The position numbers and the translations under genes were made by a program. From Protonemura montana (lineage: Eukaryota; Arthropoda; Insecta; Plecoptera; Nemouridae), in contig OX387606.1 in the NCBI GenBank assembly GCA_947568835.1, positions 19,439,940 through 19,503,939 on the forward strand: DNA of 64,000 nucleotides, written 5' to 3'. The notes beneath the pieces were generated by a model that saw only the letters and a program-made list of their open reading frames with translations, was not told the origin of the DNA and made no database searches. Positions within the stretch are counted from its first letter, which is position 1. Each line of letters opens with the position of its first letter. Positions 1-14,099 of the stretch are shown here, in pieces.

Positions 1-3000
1 TTCTATTTTTTAAATGATTGCTTCGGAGATGGCGAGGAAATTGCTTTTATATCATTATTGGCAGCAGAATTATAAATTTTATAATTTTTCACGATCATTT
101 TCTAGCGGCATGGAACTACATCTTTGTGAAATTCAATTTTCTTTTCTTGTCGCGATGGTAGATAGGATCTTTGACTGGCAAAGCTGTCACAGCTCAGGTA
201 GGTTCTGTACGATGCACGTGGCAATATCAAAGTGAACCCGCAGCAATATAATAATATTATTTTCACACTTGGGCCCTACAATGATGACGTCGTGAGAAGG
301 CCAAGAGCCCAGAGGGAGAAACCAATCTCGCGTGGACCTCACCGCAGAGGAACCGAAATCGAAATCGAAAAAGCTCGCCAAAATATTGATATATCAATCT
401 CTATGCTTCAATTCATCATTCGGTACAAGATTGAACAACAGTGTATAAGAAGAGAGGAGAGAGAAAAAGCGGACACGAGTCACGAGTCAAATTGCGATTT
501 AAATGTACGAGATGGTATCGCGTCAGGGAATGCATTTTGTCAGGGGGGAGGCGAGGTTGGTAGCAGTGGTGGTACATGCCGATTGCTAATATTTTTGTCC
601 GACTCGCAATTGGAATTCGGGACGCATCGCGATCCCCGAACGTACTTATCGACAAAAACCACGCGGACGCATCATCAAACATTAATCGACCAATTTAATA
701 TTCCTACATCTTTCTTGTGGCGATAAATAAAATATCGGCATTATATCGCTTTTTGTGGCCAACGTGAACAGGCTTATTATTCCCTAGGAGAGTCGGACTT
801 TTTGTATGCGCCATTTTCTTAGATATTTATCGCGATGCGTTGTCGCGCTCGCATGTGTACACACTCGACGCCCCCGAACTGCAGGATCCCAACTCCTGAC
901 TCTTTCGTGCTGTCCTGATCTATATTCAATCACGACCATAAAACATCCCTATACGCGTTTCTCACACAGCCTCTCGTAAAATATTGCATACATAATTCAT
1001 CTTCAATTTCACCGCCATTCACTTAATAATAACCACTTGAACAGGTCACTTGTCCACAGATTTATATTCTCAATCATTCTATTTGGTGAACACGCCAAAA
1101 CAATTGCCAGCGACCTCTGACAGTGGTGCGTAGATAATTTACGAGACACTTCCACTGCCTGCGAACACCCATGACTGGCACCCACGCACTGCGGTCGTAC
1201 AATCCCGCTTTTATTTAGCTGCCAAAGATGGAAAAGCGAGAATGCCTATTCCATCCACAGTGCCAATCGGACTCGATAGATCTTCATAACAAAGATGTTA
1301 AAATGGTTTGGACAGCATGGCCGATAGATGAAAGAAGAGCTTGACAGGGACGAGGTCACTTCACAACTTTCTTGAAGACATATCGAAGTAATTCTCAAAT
1401 TAGCCGCGAGGTAAGAAAATACAAAAGCCTCCATGGTCCAGCATCTTTCTCTGTACAGACTGTATTGGGTTGTAGATATATATGCATTGATTGAGACAGT
1501 GCCTAAGACAGTCCCCTTAAGACAGTGTAATAGTTGCCACACCGCGAAGCACTGCTCCCGCGGCTCCTCGCTCCCCCAAGTCGCTAGACCATGGCTCCAC
1601 CGCCTCCAGGCATCCAAGATTATCACCCCTCGGAGGCGCCGGGACGGTATCAACAATAGATGTGACTTGCACCAGCGACATTTGTGCCCTGCGCAACGGA
1701 ATAACCGTTCAATCGAATATTCTGCCTGCGAGCGAGCAAATGTAAATAAATAATTATCATAATTTATTTAGGGCCACGCGCCGTTGTTCGCCGCTAGAGG
1801 ACAAAATTGAGAAAAGATAATTGCCTCATATTTTCCATCCGATATTTGGCTGTTCTGTGTGTCGTGTTTCGAAATGCATTTCGGTGACCCTCTCTCTGAA
1901 ACAGAAGTAATTGGAAAATGCGCTTGCCGACTCGGGGTATGTAAGCCAGCAAGATTTCCGATTCGGTGGTCGCCTATCAGAAAGATATATCAGAACGAGG
2001 CCACATAAAACAGAATCGAAAGTTTGACTTTGATGAACTCAACTTGGAAGCCTAATCCATTAGACTTTGGTACAGCGGGGGAAGTTTCTGGACCAGCCAA
2101 AGAATGACGTGAACTTCTGTATATATATATATATATATATACACACACGCGATATAATACTTGTGACAACTCTATAACAGCATTTCGATAGGAGAATAGT
2201 CAATAACGAGCGTTTCTAAAGCTTTTGTTACGGGCACGAAAAGTTCTATTAGGTGATGTTTAATCAATCAGCGAGCTGTCAGTGAAACTAGACGAACCAT
2301 TTAATACCGGCCAACGCTTGTCCGATCGCATTATTCTTTCGTCGACAATAGAAAGATAGCGAAACAATTGATAGGGGACAAAACGTAAGAGCTGCTATCT
2401 ATAATTGAAATCGTCAAAGAATGTATACAACTAATTATTTGCCTCACTAAACATTGATATTATACTGTCTTTTTTGTTTGTGTATGGGACATTTTTGAAC
2501 TCATTTCCGGTCGGCTAGGATCAGAATAAGTAAATATGACTGACACCGGCAGAAGTTGCGCGGATCATAGCATCATGCTACTCGAGATTAAATTCGGAAA
2601 TGAGTTCCGAAATTCGGGTAGAATTTGGCCGATCCCTGTCACGGGATTAAACGTGTAATCATCCCTCCATATGGACTTGTGAGTCATAACATTCTGGCAT
2701 GTGACTGGGCAGAAGATAGGAAATGCAGGGCAGGATGTAATTGTGGTCTTAAATCGACCTACTATGTATAGTACGTTAATATAGCGCAGCAATGTACATA
2801 AACTTTGATTAAGTACGAGCTGGTGGTTGATACAAAAATGTAAAATGTATTTTATGCATGTGACCATAAAATGCATTACAACATTAAACTTTTCACAATG
2901 ATGTAAATTTAAATTTTCCACGCGAAAACAAAAGAAGACGCTAATTATTCAGCTAGCTAATTTCCTTCGTAGTCTAATTACGATCGGCGAATGGTTTCAT

Positions 3001-4860
3001 TGCCAGTAAAATAAAGACGACGGCAGAAAATGTTTTTCACTGGCAGATAAATAAGTTGACTGCGTAAAACATTTTCTCTAGTCGCGCGCTATTTTGTCAA
3101 CGTTTCAAAGAATTCTGTAATCATTCCTAAAACAGTCACCGACCTCGGGTGAAAAAATTAATCGACATTTTATCACAGCGTATCTATCGATGGAAAACAA
3201 TTGCATTTTTTACTCAAAATTGATCAATCATTCACCAAGACAACACTTAATTAGTTACAAGAACCAGGTGACAGCTGGAAATCGCATTTTTCCACATGCC
3301 TCCTAGTTTTTCTCCGTTGGTTATGAACGCTGCAGACCTTTCCATGTACTATGGTAACGAGCTCGAGTGTTGTAACTGGGCAATAAGGGCCGGCGCCCCG
3401 TGTGTGTGGGATGGGAGATGGGGGTTGGGGCGGGCAGGAGATGCAGCAACCAGCCAGGCCAGGGGCGAAGCTGGGGTATGGGGTGCTTGTGGTGTATAGC
3501 TATTACTCATATGGGTTTAACTAATTATTGCCATGTGACGCCAGCTCCATGCAACAGCAACTAATTCCCTGGGCGCGCGAGGGTCCCGGGTTCGACCCAT
3601 TACCGTGATAAACCCAGCTCTATCTGTAATTACCACTAGCCCCGTAATTACTGTAACAAGCCGTTAAGAAAATACGACTTTGCTAGCATTGTTGTAGTGG
3701 TGTGCAAACGCAAAAAACCTTATGATTTACAGTGAATGGGCAAATGGCTTGAGTGAGGATGGTTTGTGTTCTCTTGCCTTGCTCTGGGTTACATTTTAAT
3801 GGATGTTGGGTAAATACTAATTAAAAGTATCGAGGGTAATTAGTTTGCTAATGAGTATGCGAAATATATGTTGATAAAGAATCGGAACCCTGCACTGGAG
3901 ATGTGTCTCCAATTATTTAGCATTGGATAGTATTAGGCTATGGAGGCGCCGGTCTTAGCTTTGAACATCAACCGTGTGTCGAAATGTTTTGCAATTTCGG
4001 TCGACGCCACACTTTTCCCGGGGAAATGTTTCGAAAAAAAAGTGCACACGAGAAAGCACCAGCGAATCGTAATGGGCAGATCAATAATAAAGATCGCGTC
4101 GATCATAAATGTTTGACATTAGATTTAAATGCAAATTTCAAGCATCAGCGGTTCGATCTTGTAATGGTGCGCCGATATTGCTCCGTGCCGCGATATTGAA
4201 TCCCATCGAGCCCAACTTTTAATATCGATAACGTTCTATCTTAATCTATTAATCATATTTTTCCCTCAAGAAGGAGAGTGTGTTTTCGAACGTGTTTTAC
4301 GACGGCGACATGTTTGTTTAATAGTATAAATCGCCTTTGGGGTAGTATTATTTTAATAACTTGGACCGCACCCTTAACGTTTCTTTTTAACGGGGTCGAT
4401 GTAAATTATTGCAAATTAAATCGAAAATATGGAAAAATATCAGGGCTTTATGGTACTCTTTCATTCTTTGCGGTTTCGGAGGTTGAGGGGGTTGGGGAAT
4501 GGGGGTGGTACTATGCCATGATCTAATTAAGATAGTAGCGAAAACCACCACTAGAATATATACTACTACACGACGTTCCATTTACGTTTTTTTAAACCGT
4601 GGAATGGCATGGCGCGGGTGGGCGCGCTGGGGGAAGGGGTTGGGGGTGATGATGAAAATCACCCCCTATAACACGGAAGTGGCCGGGCTGTGAGGTTTCC
4701 ACACAATCTCAGTGCTCGTAAACCAGGGGTGTACACCGACAATGGTCGCTAGTTACATGCGAAGGATATATGACGCGCGTTGTCGCGCATGTTTAGCACG
4801 TCATCGACACTTTGTCGTGGTGGAGGCGCCGGGTTTGGCTGCAGCGGTGGGATCTCTTAT
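1..4860. other. Non-coding stretch, no gene recognised
   Basis: No open frame here has a family motif, sustained codon bias or paired splice sites. The stretch is AT-rich, with a (TA)n/(AC)n microsatellite near 2.12 kb and three copies of an AGGCGCC-centred motif (about 1632, 3942, 4822). It also has a T-arm-like hairpin around 3572-3590 (B-box-like GGTTCGACCC). Short G-rich runs occur near 3410-3480 and 4480-4660. It may be intron or intergenic DNA of a gene outside the window; nothing visible decides. Confidence 0.5.
2120..2148. repeat. (TA)n followed by (AC)n microsatellite
   Basis: About ten TA dinucleotides run straight into four AC dinucleotides. This is a simple compound microsatellite in non-coding DNA and is likely length-polymorphic. 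Confidence 0.9.
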
Positions 4861-4864
4861 CAAC

Positions 4865-4990
4865 GACCATCAGATTATATTATATTTAATTCACGGCCAA
4901 GTTAATTAATATAAACACGAAATTAATTCTCTGTTTGACGAGGTTTAAATTAATTAAACGCAAACTCGTTTAGCATATCTGAATTAATCT
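4865..4990. promoter_or_regulatory. Cluster of homeodomain-type AT-rich sites
   Basis: Within about 125 bases there are four AATTAA/TTAATT-type sites, several extended to 8 bp (gttaattaat, aaattaatt, aaattaattaa, gaattaatc), separated by non-repetitive sequence. TAAT-core sites are the classic homeodomain target, and dense clusters are typical of developmental enhancers. The local AT content could also produce this by chance, so the call is an inference. No coding alternative is visible. Confidence 0.3.
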
Positions 4991-5299
4991 CCCGAACTGA
5001 CTTGCAACTAACGGTCGCTCACAATCAATATTTCCGTCGTGTCAGCTGAAATCATGGCGATTTTAAACGATGCAAATCTAATAAATTGATAGCTGCGACG
5101 AGTTGCCAGGCCGTGCACTCTGACTCGACAGTCAAACGCCGCGAATAATCTAACTTTCTAAAGTAAAAAAAGCTCTTGTTAATAATTCACGTCGGCCATC
5201 CCCTAGCAAAGCGTTTAAAATGTTCTAAGAATGAAGTGCATTTCGTCACCCCTCGCTCGAGAGATCAAGCTGGGAACTCGATCGCGTTAACATAAGCTT

Positions 5300-5400
5300 A
5301 ACACACAGCAACGAGAGAAAGAGCGAGCGAGACGACGCGCTTCGACACAGAGATGGAGAAAGCGAGAGAGAGAAGCGAGTGAAAGAGAGTGCAAGCTTTT
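5300..5400. promoter_or_regulatory. GA-rich tract (GAGA-type sites)
   Basis: The plus strand is a purine-rich stretch of repeated GAGAG/GCGAG/GAAAG units, including agagaaagagcgagcgag and gagagagaagcgag. Clustered GAGAG is the binding target of GAGA factor (Trl) in insects and marks promoters and Polycomb response elements. It is not a perfect microsatellite. The overlapping minus-strand open frames are serine/leucine-rich translations of this tract and are not genes. Confidence 0.35.
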
Positions 5401-8400
5401 TTTTATATATGTAAGAGCTGCTTGAAAAAAACGTGTTAGCACAAATGTATTTTGATAGAGAACCAAGTTCAAAATGTTTCCCATTGAAGAAATCAGATCT
5501 CTGCGCGAAGCTGCGACAATATTTTCTTCTCCGCTCCGTCGGATGTGTCGGTAATGCATCCCTGTAACCCACTTACTTGAGCGATCTAAGTGCACGATAA
5601 ATTATCCACAAGTAACTAGCATTTTTAATGTCACATCCGGAGAAGAGAGGAAGAAAAAAACATTCAAATGTGCCACTCAAAATTACGTGCCATATTAAAA
5701 CAGTGCAAAAACTTGCGAGAGTATTAAAAATTAAGAAAGATTCATTTCCAAGCTAGATTTTTTTTTTAATCTCTTAATATTTCTGACGTTGTTTACCCTC
5801 TCAGTGAAGGCATCGAATATATCTTCTTTGGGACGAATCACACTAAAAATGACTTGTGATACTTTAGAATTTAGAATGTGATTTTTTTTTAGGTGCATCT
5901 CTGCTCGAAACAAGCACATGGCACCATAACGCGCTAAACACCGTTTTTGTTTTGTTTGACAGCAAATTTATAATAAAACTTGCCACCACTTACGCTACTG
6001 GTGGACCACTTAAAAAACCATCGCTTATAAGCCCTGAAGCTCACTGAAAAGCTTCCATATACGTTAAACCACAAATTAATTGTCGATATTTATAATATTT
6101 GTTAACCCGCTTGAAAGTAATTACAAGTTAATAACACATTACCTAACGAGCATATGAAAACAAGTCCCCGTTAATTAACTGTTGGAATAACGAAAATGAC
6201 GTCTGTTCGCGAAGTAATTAGCAGGTCGGCATTAAATTGTCCACGTCATCTTTTGTTTTGCTGTATGTCGTGAAACCCCCATTTGCCGCGCGCTAAGCGT
6301 GATTGCAGACAACCTGCCCACCTACCCACCTGCCACCCCCCAGAACCCACCTTCGCGCCAGAGTAATGATAGAAGCGTGAAGAATGTGAGAACAGTGCAG
6401 ATGTGCCCATGTTAATCGTCGCAATCACGGCATTGGTCAGCACTCAGGATTCTAGGTTCGAATCCTAGCGCGAGGTAAGCGTGGAAATAACAATAGTTGC
6501 ACAGACTATAATGAATGATTCCATTTTTAATTAACGTGAACGTTTTTTTTTCGTTCCGAGTGGGGTCTCTCATTTGCGTACAGCTCATATGACCAAGATC
6601 TATTGGCCGATTTAAATTGGCCATTCATACCGTATTAGTTCAATCAAAACTAAAAACTTAATCAATTTATCCTTGGAACTCTCCCCCCTGTATGGTTTAT
6701 AGCCAATTCAAATAAGCTTCAGCCACATTTGCGTGCGCAACGGTTCCAAAAAGTGATCCTCGAACATTCGGCAGCGTATTTGAGCAGGGAAATGATGAGC
6801 TATAGTTCAGTATCAGAATCTGTCACCGGGTAGAACGTACGCTTCCTAAACCCCCGTAATACTGTAACAATGCCTGTCTAGAGCGTCAACCAATATCCTA
6901 CCCCGTCATACAATAACGCGCCGTCCCCGTCGCCCGCCGCCAGCACCCGCCGCCCGCCGTCTAAAACCCTTAATGAGAAATTTTCACTTGGATAATTTTT
7001 CCATTAACTCGGTTGTAACCTCTATTAGCAGTGCGCTCCTTTACGTTATACTTGACACTGGAAGACGTTAAAAAGAGACGAGGGCCCTGCTCACGTTTAT
7101 TGTGGGGAAGACAACGTGAAAAGATTTATATAATCGAAGCTGAAAATACTTGCCATATTTTTGCTACTTGTATCGAGCAAAAAATGATCCCCTTTTTTTC
7201 TGAGGTGCGGTTCAACAAGTAAATGCTAAATAAAACGGACCAAAAGTTTGCGTGACGCAAAAAGTGAATACAGAAAATGTTCTATACATACCAGAGCGTT
7301 GCATATATTTTTTTAATTTAATAGTGAATTCGTATGCATATCAGTTTTTTGCGTTCGTGATTCAATGGACAAGCATGAGTAGGTACGTGAGATTCACTCG
7401 TAAGTGGTGCGTACCCTTCGCCCGATAGGGTGGCACCGTCGAGTTAATCCCAAAAATTAAACCCGTAATCCCACTAAAATATACCCCAAGTCGCGTGTTT
7501 GCTAGAAATTACTTATATATTCAGCTGTGATCTGATCCAAAGAATATCAGTTTTAATTCATCCAATAGCTGGTTAAAAAGAAGTGAGAAATAATTTTAAA
7601 TCTATTCAATTGAAAGTTTTCAAGTAGACCTGAAAACCCACTGGCTTTATTCGACGATACTTGCTCTTTGTGCTGAGTAGCCATTGAACGGAGGGGTAGG
7701 TTATGGGCGCAGCACTGCCAGGGATCACATGGTAAGGGTGTGTTTTTGAAACATGACCGGCGAAGGGGTTGATGCTGAGCTGTCTCGTTACACGTTGTCG
7801 GTGAACGTGCAGGGCTAAGGGCTGCTTTTCGTGAATAGGTCTGTAGATTGGTTACGGTGTGAAACTCATCTCCGATAGTCTTTTCAGCTATGAAAATGTT
7901 TGGCAAAATATCAATTATGAATGTGTCATGGTGGTTAAACGAGGTGACAAAGACATTTCGTCATCACCGGTTATACGGGCCGTGAGGGTTGAGACCCACC
8001 CCACAGTATATAATATACCAGTAATCTCTTTCATGCCATCGATCCTAGCCGGTAGGGTGCCTTTATAAGGCACAGTGGGTAAAAATCCAATCTGGAAAAA
8101 TATTACACCAGTTTTTAATTCAAATGCGAATTAATCTTTTCTGTGGAAATTAATAATGATCAAAGAAAAAGTGAGGTAAATCAAAGTAGAAAGGAAATTA
8201 CTTTATAATGAAAACCCTGGCTGTTCGCCTATATATACTGGTACGAAAAAGTAAATTAAGTTTTTTAATTTGTTGTTTTTAGCTTAGGCACTCGGAATTT
8301 GTGGCGCTAGTTCCTTTATAATAACCAGAAATGTTCACCACCGGGCACCACAGGTTCGATTTCCATCAAATGAATAATCTCCGTTAAACTACGGAGAATG

Positions 8401-11400
8401 AGCAAAAATTTGCGAAAATTCCATCAGCAAACGCCACGAACGCCCGCCGCCCAGCCTTTCGTTCTCCCTGCCCCGTCGCTCCATGCGCCCTTTTCTTTCT
8501 CGCTCTCTTTCAACAATAATTGAATCCAATTCACGTCCTCCCCTTTTTTCATCACCACGTTGTGATTTCTATCAGGCTGATTCGTTTTCTTATTGAGCTC
8601 AGTTGTTCACAATAGCTCGGAAAATACGCAACTTACGCCTGACCTGAAGAAACCTGGCCATGCACCATACGACGCGGTGGTAACGACATTGCGTGCTGGC
8701 GAGATGCAAATGGTGCCTTTCTTAAATCGTGATTATGATTTTAATTAGAGATCATGAAAGGGAACCTTTTGGGGTGCCACGAATGGGTGAATAGCGACAA
8801 AGCGCAATGCATATTGAATTTGGGCGACAGAAAAATAGCGTGGAATTGTTCAACTATATTCTTCTGCGCAGAGCTCAATGCGCTGAAAACAATCTTGCGA
8901 ACGAGTGAGCAGATAAATTAGGTAATTCGCAAAGATCTTTTTCCGTTATAAATCCAGTTTTACTAGTGTAATTGTGAAAGCCTTTTCAAAGTGTGTGTTT
9001 GCAGTTTGCACTGAGTAATTCTAGCTGTTCGTAAAGGCATGGCTATCATTTGCATAACATGAAAAAGGCATAAAAACGTGGATATATATTTTCTTCACAG
9101 GTTTCTGATTAGACCCGACATAGACCGGGTCGGGGTTATAGGGTGCAAAACAGGCCACTTCATTACCGAGCGTTATTCAAGGGGGACCACAGTTCAATTT
9201 CCTGAGAGATGTATATAAGACCCCCTTCCTCAAAAACACCTTACTACCCTTTTCACTTAGGAAAGCTCTCGCGCTCGATTATCGCGATACACGTAAACGA
9301 AAGGCGTTGCCCGCATTCTCCTTTCACCATTATTTATTATTTGAAGATTCGTGGCGGCTATTAAATTTATCGGCGCATTTGGGAAAATTGCTTTTTTGAG
9401 TCGGTTTGCAAGAAATTTCACACCATTGCACCCACGAAGCGTTCGATCTCGGAATTAATTCAGCTTCTATATGCACGTGTGTGGAAAATCATGCTCGCAG
9501 AGGTTTCCCATTATGTGGCTCCGCGTGGTGAAATAGCCGATGGTAGAAAAATCTATTTGCGAACCCATTTATACTTGAGGCGTGTTTAGGCCTGTCACTA
9601 TATCATCACTGTTGATCAAAAGTAATTGAATTTCATCCAACAAATTCTATTATGTGAATATTTCGTATCACACGAGTGCAATTTAGTTGGCATATTATTT
9701 GTGCGAGCTTTACGTCCGAGTGCACTGGGCTAGTATCGCATGCCAAGGCGCATACGATTCCTGCTTGTCGAGAAGAGGGTGAAAATAGAGAAGTCTAGAG
9801 TCACGCGCTGAAAAAAAAACAACAAACGACTCCATATTAGCATAATAATTAAACTGTGGCATGACAATTGGTCATTATGCGTGTCCCGCAAAGTACAGAG
9901 CCGAGTTGTATAAGATCGCCTGCAACTCCATATGACACACACTCGAGCTTTTAATTTAGATGACTATCAGCTTTGAAAGCTTTGAAAGCTCCGAGTTATA
10001 GAGCAGCTACAATCTAACACCGGTATAAAACCGTCTCGTAACATGACGCGGTTACTCAAAACTCGTTTCTCACTATCATTTTTGTATAGTTAGTAAAAAG
10101 ATTTATACGGTAAGTCTCACCGTGCGGCGTAACAATTCCGCTACACGTATTTTCATCAAAATTCGAAGGTACAATAGCTTCACCGTATATCGTAGGGTGA
10201 TAAATTAATAATTACAACTTGAAAACTGGTATAGAGACACCATATATCGAACACTAGTCTAGCCTGGCTCGTTTTAAAATTGATTTCATAAATCATTGCT
10301 CACAAATTGCTTGCGTGCTCTATAATTTAGCCGATGTTATTGTCTCACAGTGTACCTACTCTACGCGATCATACTTGAAACTCAGGGTCCAATTAAGCTT
10401 AGCAGCCGCGCATTGTGTACCCATCCGCCCACCTCTCCCCACTGCCTCTCATCTACTATCTAGTAATTAATACGACACTAATAATTAAAACAATCAACTC
10501 AGTTCTCGTTGTTGACATTTCAAACTCATCAACAGCGGCGCTAGCTTAAGCCAGCACGTAAAACATAGCTACCAAGTTAGCCGATCTAACTTTGGAGACT
10601 TAGCTGAAGCTATGGGCTATGGTCTTAGCTTCGCTATAGCTTAATCAAGCACCCTTCCTTCCCAGCTAGAATATATATACACACACCCTCTCTCATATAA
10701 TACCTACAAGATCTAAAAGCTTTTGCCAATTATTTGGTATTGCTTGCGATCGGAAATTTGAGATAAATATATTTGTGAACGCACCATTTCTGTGGGCTCA
10801 TAGCGCGAGCAATTAATCAAAATGCTTTTCTTCCAGTCACTCTACAGGAAATACACATTCCAAGACAGCCGGGAATTTTCTGGGAATCGCAATTTTGTGC
10901 GAATCCCAAATAAAAGTCACGCTTCTGAAAGTGAGATGATTAAAAGAGTTGCGTGAAGGTGCCATGAAGCCAACAAGATCGTTATCTCGATCACTCCACA
11001 CACCCAAGCATTGGCATCGACCGTGCAGAGCTGAGGTGGCTGCTGCTACATGCTACCATTGCTAACCATCGCGTCCACACTCGGCATCTATTTGCGTTGT
11101 CGCTGCCGGTTGCCGGTTTGTGCTGTGCTGTGTCAGTGTGTGTTATTTTGAACGTTGGCGCTGTAGTTGAGACGCTTTGAATGTTAGCAATGGCTCCACT
11201 TATCTGTTAACGAGCTGACATCGCTAAAGTAACGTCGACCGCTCATTAGAGTCATTAGCGTTAGTGTAACGATCGCTCGTTACCGCTAAACCTGCCCACA
11301 TGCCGTGGCTAGAGGGTGCGCGCGATCACCGGGCCGCGGGGGTATGGAGACGGTAGCGAATTGCGTCCCTACCGCGGCCAAAGTCGACTATGTCGCCCAG

Positions 11401-11680
11401 CCACGCCGGGATGGGGAGTGCAAATTTGGTTGCGTAATGATATCGGGCATCAGATACTTCCAGGGAGTTTGTGAAGCAGTTTCTGCCCGTTTGTACACGC
11501 TTTAAACAGCAGCATGTGCACACTGGTTTTTTTTGGGGGTGTATGGAAAAAAATAACAGTCGTGCGAAATTTGATATGAACTGACAGATTGCGTAGCATC
11601 AATTTAAAATATGATAAACACCACCTAGAGCCTAATTGAGGATTATATTTCATTACATGGCATGTCGCTGATGTATGGCA
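5400..11680. other. Non-coding stretch, no gene recognised
   Basis: I see no coding exon on either strand. Notable small items are a tRNA T-arm-like hairpin at 6472-6488 minus about 20 (perfect B box GGTTCGAATCC flanked by ctagg/cctag, at about 6472 and just upstream), degenerate B-box-like sequences near 8351 and 9191, and a 7-bp inverted repeat gtgcctt/aaggcac around 8057-8073. There is also a tandem gctttgaaa repeat near 9971-9990. AT-rich sites and short C-rich runs alternate through the region. Confidence 0.45.
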
Positions 11681-12200
11681 TTGTGAAGTAATAAATTAAT
11701 TAGCCTCGTTATTGGCGAATACCATTATTCAACAGCTCACATAGAGGGGCATGGTGTGGTTTGTATGGAGCGCGCATATGCAGACGAATATATCGAGAGT
11801 AAAATGTGTAATATGCCAATTAAAAGCGATACCGCATCCATCATGCTCAATCCAACTCATAACTTACAGTCACAGGGGCGTGTAATGATATAAATAATAA
11901 TTATTCTGAATGTAATTTATTATTGGTCTTTATATGTATTAGTTTACACAAATTATGCATTGCACCGCGGTGCCATTGGTTGGTTATGCAAATAAATTTG
12001 CATCGTGATTAAAGCTACCATGGTTGGCATGGTGGTTTTCGTGTCAATATTTCGTAATGGTTTGCCATGGAATTTTAATGAACGAACTCTGTGGCTTCGT
12101 GTTGAAAATTTAAATATTATATTAATTAAAAAAATGGTTCTATTATTTGTCAACCGCGCGTTTCGTTGGAATAATTTCGAAATTCTTGCCCGATAGCATG
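11680..12200. promoter_or_regulatory. AT-rich site cluster, enhancer-like
   Basis: This segment is dense in homeodomain and Cdx/caudal-like words: aataaattaattag near 11690, gtaatgatataaataataatt near 11880, taatttattatt near 11914 and several ttaat/attaa cores around 12080-12140. The words are embedded in non-repetitive sequence. No reading frame is credible. A developmental enhancer is plausible; conservation between species would be needed to show it. Confidence 0.25.
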
Positions 12201-13409
12201 ACTTTTCCTTGGCACACGTGATTCCCTCGTAATTTTCATAAAATTCAGCCATAAAACGGGCTGTTTCGGGGGATGGGGGCACGAAAGTTATTTTTATTTC
12301 ATGTAATCAAACGAAAAGAGCAACGAATCTTTCACGAACCTTCATTGCCGCGCCCTACTCGTTTGAATAACAATTATCTCTTTGGCAACATAATATTCTC
12401 CACCCTTACCTTCCCTGGGCGCCCATGCCACTTATTAACCCCCCCGTTCAAGTTCTGGGAAGAAATCCACTACCCTTTACGAAACGATGCCATCTAAAAT
12501 ATGAAGGGCACACTTTAATGCTCGTGTAATCAAAACATTTGACATTTGAGAATCTAGCTAATTTAATCTAATCTGAACTTTAGAATCTGACAGACAATGG
12601 GAGACATGAGAAGAGATACTGTAGTAAAGTGACGTGTGTCATGCCCGGTGTCTGGATTCTCGCGGTGCTTGAATCAATTGCTACGCCGTGTTTAACACTG
12701 TTAAATAGAGATATGTGTTGGACCAATGGTGTGGAAATAGAGATAAAGAGCAACATTTTAGCATAGAGAACTGGGTGTGTTTAAAATATAAGATATTATT
12801 ATGTGTGGGTAATCGTGTGGAAATGTGCGCGACAGTGTGAGAGGGTGAAAAAGAGAATAGAGATGATAAAACGGGCGCTATATATAGTATAGCAGGGATG
12901 CGAAATGATAAGTGAAAACCGGTAAAAACCGTCCGCTTAGACATTGATAAAGAAAATGCTGGCAATTGAATCCTTTTCGGATTCACGTCTTTACGCTTCG
13001 GTTGGTCCACATTTTCACAAACTGGAGGAAGAGGTTTTAGATTTTGTACAACCTATCAACACCGTGGCGGCGTGTGATTTTTGAATGTAGTTTTGGCAGG
13101 AGAAGATAAAGTATACATCCCTGAAGCAGCATCAACAGCAACAGCGACATCAGCAACAGCTAACTACAGCGTGGTCTGCAACGTGCTCGGCAAAAATAGC
13201 TAACACGATTTATTTGCCACTTACTTGAATTCTGAGGGCCGATGACAGCGCCGGTACAAGTTACCACTTTCTCCGAATTACCGGCTGGTAATCGTCACTT
13301 TACGTTAGATTGTTATTTCGATAGTAAATTCATTCATAAACAATTTTACTACGAGTTCATTCATGGAACTTTACGTGAGCAGGGCGGTTCGACGACCACA
13401 AAACACAAA

Positions 13410-13495
13410 CAGCCCTCTCTGCTCCGGAGCTCGGTCTCTCCTCGTCTCTCTTCCTTCTTCCTCCCTTCTTCTGTCTTCTTTCTTCGCCGCTGCAA
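13410..13495. promoter_or_regulatory. Polypyrimidine tract (GAGA sites on minus strand)
   Basis: About 85 bases of the plus strand are almost pure C/T (ctctcctcgtctctcttcc and similar), ending in a short purine-mixed piece. The minus strand therefore carries GAGAG/GGAAG words like those of the tract near 5.3 kb. Such tracts bind GAGA factor or form triplex DNA. The overlapping open frames on both strands (serine-rich or arginine/glutamate-rich) are composition artefacts. Confidence 0.35.
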
Positions 13496-13584
13496 CTTCG
13501 TCTCCCGTAAAACGTCGGCGAAATATCTTTCGTATTATTTACAAACCACGAGATCAAAGCATTTTCAATTTGTTATGTAAATGT

Positions 13585-13835
13585 CAAGTAACTTAATTAG
13601 ATTTGTAAAATTTTCCGCCGAACTTTTATTTGCATTTAATGTGAAAACGAGCGCTAAATCAAAATTGCTGAACGCGATTACTTTCCGCCGGTTAATTGCT
13701 CGAGTGTTCCGGATTAAAATCATGCAAATTAAGACATTAATAATTAAAATCTGGTGCACTTATAAATCATGTTGCGAATGCAATTAACTTTTAACATGGC
13801 GTTAAATGAACCGATTAAAGCAATTAACTATTGTT
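13585..13835. promoter_or_regulatory. Enhancer-like cluster: homeodomain, octamer and paired sites
   Basis: In about 250 bases there are TTAATTAG, GGTTAATTGC, ATTAATAATTAAAA, two CAATTAACT words and a perfect octamer ATGCAAAT at 13722-13729 (POU-domain target). Two near-identical TTTCCGCCG words lie at about 13612 and 13682. The combination of different transcription-factor words with little repetition is typical of developmental cis-regulatory modules. Function is inferred from words only. Confidence 0.35.
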
Positions 13836-14099
13836 CCATACTATTTCCAAAGAAACTTTTTTTCATTCCCCCCTCCCCCCCGAATATTTTCCACAACTTT
13901 TTTCCAGTCCAGCAAACGAAATAAAAACTAATCAGCGACAAACAGTTTTGACAAGTTCTCACAACTAATTTAACTCAGCGCACACAACAACCTATCAACG
14001 CTTCCACCAAACATCACCAAAAAAACCACCACATTTTCTCATCAAAAAAACCACACAAATCGCAAAAACCTCTCAAATCGCCGTCCCAACTTTCCACAC

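Noticed and set aside
5246-5595. Serine/leucine-rich minus-strand ORFs
   Set aside because: They are the translation of the GA-rich tract in two frames; no other coding sign.
6404-6480. Complete tRNA gene around the perfect B box GGTTCGAATCC
   Set aside because: The T arm is good, but the 5' acceptor strand, D arm and anticodon arm cannot be drawn; at best a 3' remnant.
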